The notes under the pieces: model-generated | Database searches by the model: none | What the model was told of the DNA's origin: nothing | The model's input: only the letters and a program-made list of their open reading frames with translations | Assembly: GCF_958450345.1 (NCBI RefSeq) | Contig: NW_027052610.1 | Coordinates: 62,001-126,000, forward strand | Direction: 5' to 3' | Source: Calliphora vicina | Taxonomy: Eukaryota > Arthropoda > Insecta > Diptera > Calliphoridae | DNA: 64,000 nucleotides | Part shown: positions 34,642 through 45,042 of the stretch, in pieces | Numbering within the stretch: the stretch's first letter is position 1 | How the letters are laid out: each line of letters starts with the position of its first letter | Program-made: the position numbers and the translations under genes

Positions 34642-35618
34642 CAGTGGAGTCGGGATAGAGTGAACTAATTAATGCAAGGTATATTCACTTTATCCAATAA
34701 ATTCACTTAATCGAGACTGAAAAAATAATACAAAATTCATAAAATTTTTTGTTAAAAATTTATATTTTACTATATTTCTACAAAGGAAGAAACAAATCAT
34801 CAATTGGTGCTTGTTTTGTGCATGTACTTTTGGCTTTTTGTACAGCTGAATCACGAAATTGATGTAAAACTTAGATATTTTCATAATCATTAGTACACAG
34901 AGAAAACAGATTCGTCGTAGCAACTGAATTTTTAGACAATCGAATCATTCTGTCTTATTGGACGAATTTTATAATTGTGGGTACAAAATTCGAAGTGAAC
35001 GTTGCATAAGTTTAAAGGCATATTTTCTTCCCCGTCATCACTACCTTCTTCAATCACTCCTGCCATGCCAACATAAGAATAGAAGTGGCATCTTTTAGGT
35101 TATTCTCGCTTTTGGAGTTTTTCTTCCCGGTGCCGTTTTTTCATTACTGCCAACAGATGTTTTTTCCGGCAACATCTTCCAAAACAGCACATATTCGTCA
35201 GCGTTTTAAATTTGTTCATCACACAATCCATGTTTTTTGATTAAAGCTTTAATTGTCTTTTAAATCGACGGCGCACTATCGGTAATTTTTAATAGGCGAA
35301 TTCCGTAACGGGCTTTATACCCTTGAAGCCAGCTTGCACTTTCATTGAAACCTCCTGTATCGTGTAACTGCTCGTGTATTTTCTTTTTTTGATTTTGCCA
35401 TAAGCATTTCTCCACTGACAGGCAAATTTTTAAATCGCTGCTTTAAAAAACTGCCAGTAGACAAAAATAACAAATAAAAACTTTCGATTTAAAATTTTTT
35501 TGCACGAAAAAACAAAAGTTCACTCTATAGACGCAGGCGATGTTCACTCTTTAGAGTCTCCATTATAAAAATGTGTGTGTTCATACTATCAAGTGTTCAC
35601 TCTAACCTGACCCCACTG
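34642..35618 (-). mobile_element. pogo/Tigger-like element
   Basis: Inverted termini CAGTGGAGTCGGGATAGAGT and ACTCTAACCTGACCCCACTG, with TA on each side (34640-34641, 35619-35620). The CAGTGG start and TSD fit the pogo/Tigger branch of Tc1/mariner. 977 bp, so internally deleted. It contains the transposase remnant described separately, on the minus strand. Confidence 0.85.
35000..35460 (-). pseudogene. pogo/Tigger transposase remnant
   Basis: Minus-strand frames give IHEQLHDTGGFNESASWLQG, YKARYGIRLLKIT and SAPSI. These fit the CENP-B-type DNA-binding (HTH_Tnp_Tc5) region. After shifts come IKKHGLCDEQI, NADEYVLFWKMLPEKT and NEKTAPGRKTPKARIT, which is the start of the DDE domain around NADE(S)GLFWK. 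Several frameshifts and stops. The rest of the catalytic domain is deleted. Confidence 0.8.
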
Positions 35619-36175
35619 TACTATATATAATTAGGTTTAATAAAATACAACTAACAACAATTCTTTTCTCCGTATTCAACCGGTTAATATATATATATAT
35701 AGAGTTCGAATTACCGAATTCGATATCGAGTAAAACTGATCGTAATTTTCTTAGCAAGAAATATAGTAGATTTTATTATAATTTCGATACGATAGCACAT
35801 TCGATCACGAATGCGGTAATTTAGACCAAGTTTTTTTGGCTAAATATTCTCTACACAACATTCTTTAGATTGTATACTTAATACTGGTATTCGTCAGCAC
35901 TTTAATCAGGGAGTCATGGTAGAGGATTCAGTGATCACGAGATTCTTTATGTAAGGTTGCATAATATTATTTAAATTAGGAAATTGTTTAATAAATCACT
36001 AAATACTTCTAAATTTATCTAAATCTCCTAGATATATTTTCCAACGATAAAAATATTGATTTGAAAATTTAATTTAAAAAAAATAAGGTCCAAATCAAGG
36101 AAATTATTCATGTTACGTAGAGGGTTGAAAAGTTACGAAAAATTTAAGAAATGTAACCAAACGGCACCACTGATA

Positions 36176-36475
36176 CCAAGTATTCCGACTCTCTATTTTT
36201 TAAAATTACTCTCTCACATATACCACTGTGAGAGAATTAAACACTTCAAAATACTAGAAATTTTAACTTTGATCTTCCGACTAAATATATACCGAACTAC
36301 TTTATTATACTTCTACACAATTTTTGTTGAATTTTGTAAATACTTTGCAGGACACTTTTATTTTCGAAACACGCTAATTTTGCTCAAATTAAAAAATTAA
36401 TTTTTTTATTAATTTTTGACACACAATTTTATTTGTGGTAAAATTTAATTTATAGAACAGAGTCGGACTACTTGG
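36176..36475. mobile_element. 300-bp MITE with TA duplication
   Basis: Termini CCAAGTATTCCGACTCT and AGAGTCGGACTACTTGG, nearly perfect inverses, flanked by TA (36174-36175, 36476-36477). TA duplications suggest a Tc1/mariner derivative. No coding content; the open frame crossing it is incidental. Confidence 0.75.
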
Positions 36476-36617
36476 TATACTTTGGTAGTATTCATAAAAA
36501 ACGTTCTTAGATATATCAAAGAAAACTAAGTCTTCTAACATTATTTCGGTTTGATTTTCATTTCAAATTACGCAAAGTTGCGTGTATATCTATAAAGAAG
36601 ACACTATATGTTAGAGC

Positions 36618-36806
36618 CATAGAGAAACATATAGCGGAAACTAGAAAAAAACTCAAACAAAAAATTTACTCACAATAATCACACATACGAGTGTTGTTTT
36701 TGTTTTCACATAGTTTTTTCTACTAATACATTCTCACCACTTAGGTTTCTGACAACTGAGTTAGGTCTTTGACAGGAGAGTTTCCGCTCTATGTCTATTC
36801 TCTATG
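36618..36806. mobile_element. 189-bp hAT-type MITE
   Basis: Inverted ends CATAGAGAAACATATAGCGG and CCGCTCTATGTC...TTCTCTATG. Perfect 8-bp duplication GTTAGAGC at 36610-36617 and 36807-36814. The outer 9 bp and the inner AGCGGAAACT pair exactly, with a small mismatch block between. Confidence 0.85.
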
Positions 36807-36814
36807 GTTAGAGC

Positions 36815-37593
36815 CCTTTATGAATTTATAGAGTTTACATCTCTGTTAACTAACATTAGTACGGATACAAGTTGGTAAAATACTATTTTTTTTTTTACTT
36901 ACAAGCACAAGTGTGAAACTTTTACTTAGAAAACAAGAACAACACGAAATAAAAAAACTCATACATTTTGTAAAAGTACAAATAAATACAAAAAAACTTT
37001 TTACTAGAAAAAAATAGTCAATAATACATCCTAAGGCCAGTTATCACTTTAATAGAATAGAATGTATAATAAACAATCAACCAAAGACTGTACGTACAAA
37101 AACACAATGACTTTTTATCTTTTTAAACCAAGTTAAATGCGTCATTTGGGACATCGAAAGCAACAAAAAGACAAAAACATAAAGAATAAAAGGAAACTAA
37201 ATAAAACTACCAGTTTTCTATTCCATGGCATTCAGTTTAATGCCACACAAAACATTGAAATACAATTGGAAAAGAATCGAGAAATGGAATGAAAATAAAA
37301 ATGACGAGACTTTTGCAAAAGTTCATCTTCAATTGAAATAAATTAATTCCAGCTATTGTTCATTCACACACACACATACAAATATTTATATACTCACCAA
37401 ATAGGGTAAAATCCGGCAGAAATTGAAATATAAAAATATTCGAACTTAATTTATTAAGTTCAGATTAAACCGGTTCATATTTTACCCCGCTTTCTCCTAC
37501 TTATATCTCAACTAAGGAAGGAAAATTAAAAAAAATGTGACCGTTAAAACTGTACCCATGTTATCTACATGAGGTCAATTGCTTCCTCACAGG
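36815..37593. other. Unannotated intronic stretch
   Basis: AT-rich sequence with no inverted termini, coding signature or RNA gene that I can see. Confidence 0.4.
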
Positions 37594-37797
37594 TCAGCTG
37601 CAAGTTAAGGTGGATTCACCCATGTGTTTCTGAAACATTTTTGTTCTGTACATTTTTTTTATTGTATGTAGTTTAGTGGGTGCTTTATTTCGGACAAAAC
37701 TTATTTTCAACAAACGCACAATTTGGGCAACAAAGCACTCACCTTGGAAAAATGTTTGCAATATTTCCCAACGTTGTTCAAGCGTAAATCGACTCAA
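37594..37797 (-). pseudogene. DUF4817-like / mariner N-terminal remnant
   Basis: The minus strand opens MSRFTLEQRWEILQTFFQ and continues with SFVRNKAPTKLHTIKK. This resembles the insect DUF4817 helix-turn-helix domain (typical core FTLEQRWEIL, then FGRREAP) that precedes mariner-like transposases. It is 67 codons and then loses similarity; no catalytic domain or terminal repeat is visible. Assignment is from memory of the family motif, so moderate confidence. Confidence 0.55.
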
Positions 37798-37895
37798 TTA
37801 AGTCCGCGAAGGTATGATTCTCATAGTCAATATTTTGAAAAGAAAAAATCTTTCAGTGTCCAAATAACATATGACTTATAAAGATACTTGTAACT

Positions 37896-38468
37896 ACACA
37901 GAAAAAACTATTTCTTAAACCGTTTCAATTCAAATATTTGTCACATATTGAACTGGTTTCAATTATTTCATAATTAAATCAAGTATTCATTTGCTCAAAA
38001 ATAAAATTTCTTGATATTTTCTATTGAATTTGATTATTTTGACAATTGAATATACAATTTTCGTTATTGGTTGAATTCGAAAACAAAATTTCTTGATATT
38101 TTCTATTGAATTTTGAGTTTTGAATTTGATTATTTTGACAATAGAATATACAATTTTCGTTATTGGTTAAATTTCAAATACAAAAATTATTGAATAGATA
38201 ATTTTCGTAATTGAAAACACATTTTTGTTATTTTTTGTGTTTGAATTACGAAAATTATCTATTCAATAATTTTTGTATTTGAAATTCAACCAATAACGAA
38301 AATTATATATTCAATTGTCAAAATAATCAAATTCAAAACTCAAAATTCAATAGAAAATATCAAGAAATTTTGTTTTTGAGCAAATGAATACTTGATTTAC
38401 TTATGAAATAATTGAAACCAGTTCAATATAGGATAAATGTTTGAATTGAAATATAATTTTTTCTGTGT
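37896..38468. mobile_element. Foldback element FB3 (573 bp palindrome)
   Basis: Ends ACACAGAAAAAACTAT and TAATTTTTTCTGTGT. The arms (37896-38215, 38228-38468) pair over most of their length, e.g. TGAACTGGTTTCAATTATTT with AAATAATTGAAACCAGTTCA. The left arm has an internal duplication of about 110 bp (AAATTTCTTGATATTTTCTA occurs twice, at about 38005 and 38090) that the right arm lacks. No coding capacity. Confidence 0.8.
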
Positions 38469-40231
38469 ATTTGTGGAATTATGTTTTTACAATACATGGA
38501 CATCATACTTCAAGATCTTGGTCAACTACGCTGATTTACATTCATGTGACCGACTGACTAAAAGAAACAACTAGATTCTATTGATTATTTGTGACAGAGC
38601 TTACGATGATAATTTCCCGCATTATTCTGCTTGTAATACGACTTCTCATAAAAACGCGATTTTTACAAAAATCTTCGTCGCTGATTCATCTACACATAAA
38701 CAGCAGCTTATTAACACTAACAATAAAAATTTGTTTCTGAATAATCCGTGTAAAATTTCGTTAAATATATCGTAAAAAAAATTAAATACCGATTTTGTTT
38801 ACAATTTCCGATGTACTTCGGAATTTTCAAAAAAGTTAGTTATTTCAAAATTATTTCAAATGAAATACATTCAATTATATTTTTGCCGTTACATAATGTC
38901 TTAAGTTTTAAGCCAGTCCCTTCGTTTGTACCGAATTATTAATCTTAAAGTCTATAATTGAATTAGCGACTAAACAAATTCAATGACAGTCGACTGACCA
39001 CGAAATTCCATTAAATCTGAAATAAATTAACTGCATATTTCACATTCAACATCTGAAGCTATTAAAATACTCATGCCCACCCATACGTATGAGTAATGGC
39101 TGTTTATGCACCCACCATAACTCATACGTCCACCAATAAAAATAGTTGATGCTTACAATTATTTGTCACACGAATTCCAATATTTAGCTAAAAATGGGAA
39201 AAAAATGTGACTAAGTAAAAAATAGATACTGAGGAAAATAATCCTTAATTAAGGGCGACAAAATATAATTTTTATAATTCAATTAACTCATTGAAATAAA
39301 TTTCATAAAAATTACAAAAAAAGAATCAGCATTTTTTGTAAAATGTAATAAAAAGGGAAAAATATTTAAAATAATCCGCTTAATAGCTTCGAAATAGCAA
39401 AAAAAAACTGACAAAATAATGCAACTAACGAACATTCGAACGATTGAACCGTTTACCCTCCTTGTCATTTAAACGAAAAGTGCTGAGTAACCAAACAATT
39501 AACTCGTAGAAAAAATATTAAATAATAACGTTAAAAAACTGGAGTAATGAAATAAAAAATACAATCAAAGTATGAACATTAGAGTGCCCGTAGAACAAAA
39601 TGTCTGAGTAATACGGGAAAAATCAGAAAACAATTTATCAATTAAGAAACTCTTCACAACCATTTCGAAAAATTGGCGAATGTTTTATGTAGAAATATTT
39701 ATGCCAAAGACTACAAACGTAAAAGTTCAATAACAACTCTATTACTTATTTATGAAAATTCTCACAACCTTTTTTTTAGAAGATTTAAGTACAAAACATA
39801 ATCTGTAGTAAAAAAAAACTTTCAAACTCAATAGATTTAATTAATATTCGGATTTAGATATGTGCAAACCTTGTAAGGTGGCTGAAATGTTTTTTAATTC
39901 CTTAAAATTAAATAATGAAAATTTAATTTAACAGGACATATGATTAAACAATAATGCAAAAATACCACTAATTTTAAAGAAAAATCACTTTTGGTCCGGC
40001 TCATTTTCGTTTTTCATCGGCCAAAACTCTGTAACTTTTGAACCAATAGAGATATTTTAGAAATTTTTTTTTTTGGTGTACAGTTTTAATTTCATTAAAA
40101 TCGGTTCAGCAGTTGTTGCGCAATTTAAGGTTAAAGTTGAACTTTTAATTTTTTATAGCATTTAGTATGAAAATGCAAATTTTTTGTTTTTTGAATCAGC
40201 TATACTTATTAAAAAAGTTATCAGCAGATAA
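38469..40231. other. Unannotated intronic stretch
   Basis: No recognisable gene, RNA or terminal repeats. The open frames at 38581-38775 and 39283-39468 show no motifs. The region 39985-40130 has a GGCCAAAACTCTGTAACTTT segment of a kind common in insect repeats, but no boundaries are visible. Confidence 0.4.
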
Positions 40232-40660
40232 AAACAAGTAAGGAAGTATGTTCGGCCAAGCTAGACTATATAATACCCTACACTATAATTTATTTTCGTG
40301 AATGATTTTCGGAAGCGGGTCTTATATGGGAGCTATGACTAATTATGGACCTATCGCCATGAAATTAGGTCGTGTGATTTATGTCTATATGGGAGTTAGT
40401 TCTATTGAATTTTGTGTTTATACCAACATTTTTAAGAGATTTATGCTCGTTAAAGTGATTTTCGGAAGCGGGTCTTATATGGGAGCTATGACTAATAATG
40501 GACCGATCATCATAAAATTAAGTGACATTAATTCAGTTTATATAAAACTTATTTGGAGCAAAATTTGTGTAGATACATATATAAATTAACCATTTACGAC
40601 CGATAAAGTATAACTTCGGGAGAACATTTGTATGGGTGCTAGGTGAAATAGTGGACCGAT
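40232..40660 (+). mobile_element. Dispersed repeat type 2, 5' portion
   Basis: Begins AAACAAGTAAGGAAGTATG with the hairpin-like TTCGGCCAAGC, then ATAATACCCTACACTA, and follows 5487-5960 closely (two TATGGGAGCTATGACTAA units). It stops at GGACCGATTTCAGC, where hAT transposase coding begins, so the 3' half is missing. Confidence 0.7.
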
Positions 40661-41299
40661 TTCAGCAATTAGAGGGTATTTTTCTCCCTCCAACATTTCA
40701 TTTGGTCTACATTTATGTAAACAGCCTTCTAAAGAAATGCTCTGAAAACAATGAGGATATAAGTATTGCCAAGGCTTTGAAAAACGAGCTTAGGAACTAC
40801 TTGGAAACTGTCGTTTTTTCTAATTTGACCATCTGGCATCGAGTTGCACTATTTCTGTTCCCACCTGCAAACAAATTGCTAAGTTTCTCTGAAGAAGATC
40901 GAAATCTTATAAAATTGAAATGTATTGAGTTGATACAAAGCCTAATACAGAATTGTGAGCCTATGACAGAACCACAATATCAATCAGTAGCTCCAATCTC
41001 ATCGAAAAATTTAGAACTGTTTTCAGATTTTATTCGATCATCTGATTTTCAAACCAATGAGGATTCAGTGGCCTCAGAGTTGAGACGATACTAAACAACA
41101 GACACACTTAAGTGGTGGGATTCGCATAAGAACGAGTTCCCCTTTTTACACAAAATTGAGCTGCCGAATCTTAGCAGTACCTGCAAGTAGCGCACCTTCA
41201 GAAAGGGTTTTCTCTTGTACCCGTAACGTAATTTCTGAAAAACGATGCTCGATTGCCTCAAATTATATTGCGGTAAATCAAATTATTTTTTACACATGA
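40660..41299 (+). pseudogene. hAT transposase C-terminal fragment
   Basis: An open frame reads LEGIFLPPTFHLVYIYVNSL through LRNYLETVVFSNLTIWHRVA to a stop at 41092. It continues after the stop as LKWWDSHKNEFPFLHKIELP, then after a one-base shift AVPASSAPSERVFSCTRNVI and SEKRCSIASNYIAVNQIIF. The WW...FP.L...A..V.A.SAPSERVFS..G..IS..R pattern is the hAT dimerisation region (Dimer_Tnp_hAT). It includes the segment from the end of the DDE fold, but no N-terminal BED zinc finger. One stop and one frameshift. The frame reads in from the type-2 repeat, so the ATG at 40636 is not its own start. Confidence 0.85.
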
Positions 41300-42087
41300 A
41301 TCACAAAAAATGCAGTTCCACAAGAAGTAGATGCTCTCTTCTTGTGGTCCTTATATTTTATATTTTTCAATTTACAGTAGTTTTGCTTACATCTCTAAAT
41401 AACATTTAAATATAATTATTACATGAGTTAGATTAATAAAATATACATGTAAACAATAATGCGTTTTATTTGTAATTTCGCTATAAAAATTCATAAGAAT
41501 AGTAATTCGTTCAAAGAACTTCATTCTAATTAAATCACATAATAAAGCCCTCTATGATTCGATTCACTCGCTGTTTTGCACTCGATTTGAAACACAGAAA
41601 CACTCTCAATACTCATATAATCCTATACTCTTTACATTCATGTATTTTGCTTTATTTGAAATTTTTGTCAAATACGTTTTTGTTTTGAATAAATTATTAT
41701 ATTCATTCCAAAAACAATGAGTGAGTCAAAAACAGTGCTTGAAAAAAATTAAATGTTTTAAAATATTATTTAAGTCACTCATGCAGGGCTCTAATATTTA
41801 TTCGTTATGGATAAAGGATAAAAAGGTTATATTTAAGCTTTAATGATTTCACTTATATTTCTTGCAAAGTCAACTTAAAATTAAATATTAGTATCATGCG
41901 AAAGGACTTTGAAAGGCGCTTTGATGACGTCATTTTCGAACATTTCTTTAAATTCGTACAAATAATTATTTAAAATAAATACATTATATTAACACATTAT
42001 AAACCCCAAATAATTATTATCCGTTTTTTTGAAATTCTCTCCGATCTGATGACGCAAAATGTTCACCTAGAATATCTATAATGCACA
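41300..42087. other. Unannotated AT-rich stretch after the hAT fragment
   Basis: The first part may be 3' non-coding sequence of the hAT element. No matching terminal repeat was found. Confidence 0.35.
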
Positions 42088-42752
42088 GTAGGGCGAATCA
42101 AAATACCTGAGAAATAAATCTGCCATTTCAAACTGGCTGATCCGATTGGCATGGCATATCAGAGGAGTATTTAAATTAACTTTTTAAAAACGTAAAGAAA
42201 AGTAGGGCACCTCAGGCAAGTACAATTTTTAAAAGTTTTTGGTGATTTGTCTAAAAAAAGATTTTCTAAAAAAAAATAGTGGAATTCTCTGATATTTCAA
42301 AAATACTGCATGTTTAGACACAAATTGTGAAATCAGAGAACACATGAAACAAGTACATGATTTATGAAAAACTAATTCCATAATACTCACAAAACAAACA
42401 AAAAATTCCAATATTCCCATTTTTTTTGGGGATTTCGCAAATAAAGTCCACATTTGGTCTTGAATAATTTCGAATCCATCACAGGATCCAAAACAGTTGT
42501 CCATTTCAAAAAATATAAAAACTTTATAAGTTCCCTAAACAAATTTGATTAGAAATACCTAAATTATTGCAACAACAATTTGAAATCATCAAATGTTAAT
42601 ATATTCCTTATTTGCGAGAAATATTAAAAAAATCGTAAAAATCTTAAAAATTTCATTTTTTAAGATTTTTCTTTTCAAACAAACTAAACTTTAATTTTAT
42701 TTGGGAACATCGATACCTTATATTTCTTCTTTAAAAACGGGTCCGCCCTAAT
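42088..42752. mobile_element. Element with AGTAGGGCG / CGCCCTAAT ends
   Basis: Left GTAGGGCGAATCAAAA, right ACGGGTCCGCCCTAATG. The right end recurs, inverted, at 2282-2350, which supports a true boundary there. The inverted match between the two ends is short (AGGGCG plus a few bases), so the left limit is uncertain. The 91-codon minus-strand open frame inside (42229-42504) shows no motif. Confidence 0.45.
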
Positions 42753-42844
42753 GTACATACGTTTTAAAATGTGAAATTTTGTAAGAAAAAAGTATCAGTC
42801 TTGAACATTCATGTTGTTGGAAATGCTTGAGATGTCGCGTATTT

Positions 42845-42922
42845 GAAAAAATGGTTGCTAATTTCAGTTCGCGTTATATCGAATTCGCGTAAATAAAGTA
42901 CAGCGTAAATGGAGGCTTACCT
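42845..42922 (-). mobile_element. Possible pogo-type terminal repeat remnant
   Basis: The minus strand begins ACAGGTAAGCCTCCATTTAC and continues with GCGAATTCGATATAACGCG, a composition typical of pogo/Tigger termini. No partner end is visible. 42923-43881 otherwise shows nothing. Confidence 0.3.
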
Positions 42923-43881
42923 GTATATATATTTTTTTTAACAGAATTTCAAGTGGCCTATTGTAATCATCAAATGCGTCGAGTAATCATTCAAGATCAA
43001 TAATGGAAGAACAAGTTCGTGAAAGGTGTTACTGTTCATATATAGAACTGGTTCAAAAGGTGGGAAAGTGGATGGTTTAACTTAATATTTAATTGAAAAC
43101 AAAATTATTAAAAATATTAAATAGCATTTTTTATTATTAATTTAAATCTAGTAACAATAAACTAGTATCTATAAATTATTCAATATAACAAACCTATTGT
43201 TGATATACTATTGTTGACTGTTATCAAAAATATTTTTTGTATCTATAATTGTTGTTGCCTTATTAATTAAAAAATGAATTGAATTGACGAATAGGTGATT
43301 AATATGACAATTGATTTGTCGTAATTTTTTCTGTGTATTGAAACAGAATGCAATGGATTACACACACCACGAAAAATGAATGAAAAACAAAACTATGGTT
43401 TGGTGGTGCTAAGGGTTTTTTTGTCTTCTATTTCACTTAAATATCTTTTAAAGATTATATTTTATCGTCTGTCTATGTATGACTGTAACATTATGGTGTG
43501 TGAAGGGATTTCTTACAAGGACATCATTTTATAACAGTGGTATTGATAACCATAAAATTTTATTTAATTTTTTATCTCGACAAAAAGTAACTTGAAAAGT
43601 TTATTTGGCACTATTATAAATTTACTTTGATCAGAGTCAATCAAAACTATTTCATTGGCACAAACGAACTTCAAAAACAATAACAGGAAAAGCGGTTTAA
43701 AACTTGGTGTTTTTCTAACCATTTGATACAATTGAGGGTGAAACATGTAGCATATTTTCGGTTTTTTAGGGCAACATAATATGAAAAGAACACTTTATAA
43801 GCTTACAAAACTACATTTTTTAAAAGGCAGAATAAAGGCCAACTTTAAACATTTCTGGTAAAAAACACATATATGTACATC

Positions 43882-44175
43882 AGGGCTATAACTTTTTTAC
43901 ATTTTTTGGTCTTTCGCGGTTGTCAAAAAATTTCACACCCAAAACGCGGTAAAGTTTGAAGAATATTTTTTTAAAAAAAAAAATAAAATTGAGAAAATTT
44001 TAACTTTAAAAAATTGCCCAATTCACAATTGGTGTCGTAGCGTTGTATCGTTGTATGTCGTAATTTTTTTATTAATGTTTTGTTTTTGTTTCGAAAATTT
44101 TGTTTGAAAAATATTTATGACTTGGGCAAATTGTGAATTGGGCAAATGTGTTTTGTGTGAGGTTGTTATAGCCCT
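43882..44175. mobile_element. 294-bp MITE with AGGGCTATAAC ends
   Basis: Perfect 11-bp inverted termini AGGGCTATAAC / GTTATAGCCCT. Inner inverted segments AATTGCCCAATTCACAATTG and TTGTGAATTGGGC. The termini look hAT-like, but no clear 8-bp duplication remains. Confidence 0.65.
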
Positions 44176-45042
44176 AATAAACATACATGTCAATCCTAAA
44201 CCACTGTATTTATTAGTATATTTAGATGTGGTTTGGTACTGTAAGTGTCTACATACATATCTGTCTGTATTAGTGTGTGTCTACGTATGAGGTTGGCTGC
44301 AGAAACTTGAGAATTGTATGGGGTAAATAATTTTTATTATGTGAAATGTTCATAAGCAGTCATTTTGTTGAGGATTTATGATTTTAAATGCCTTTTAATA
44401 TTAGGGTCTTCTTAAACTTAAACACACAAATACACATTTATTTCATACTTACGCAGAAACTGTACAATTTAACTGGGGTAATAAAAATAATAAAATTACG
44501 AAAGTAGGTAAAACTCCCAACAATAATAACAGCAGTGGCTACCACAATCAACCTTCCAAAATAAAACAACAACTAACATACATCCATCCATAGATACACA
44601 CATATATAGACGTATCTATCTTAAATTATATGAATATAATACGAGTGCAAACAAAAAACATAATATGTTACGATAATAAAAACGGATACGGAAATCATAT
44701 TCACGAAAGCGACAAGAAACAAGTGGAAACATTTTGAATAACATTCATAATTATTTTTGTCCACTTATTATTTTTGTTTCTCTTATTTCACTGTTTGCGC
44801 CTTAATTTGGGAGTACTATTTACAAGACGATATATTTTTATGGAAATAATCATTTCCATTGTGGACATAAGTACCAAGACGAGCACCTTTCTAATCAGTA
44901 AACAGCGAAAGTGTGTCCAAAAATTAAAATAAAAATCTTAAAGTTATATGGGAATGGTTAACAAATTATATAGGTAGAGTGAAAAACAAAACGTTAAATT
45001 GTTATGTAGAAAAAAATAACTCATTTTAATGAATTGCTCAAA
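44176..45042. other. Unannotated intronic stretch
   Basis: AT-rich, with no coding or repeat boundaries recognised. Confidence 0.4.

Noticed and set aside
35700..35830. Possible small inverted-repeat element (GAATTACCGAATTCG ... CGAATGCGGTAATTT)
   Set aside because: Only about 10 of 15 bases pair and no flanking duplication is visible. Left unannotated.
38581..38775. 64-codon plus-strand frame
   Set aside because: No motif. It lies antisense in the presumed Rbp6 intron and its composition matches the background.
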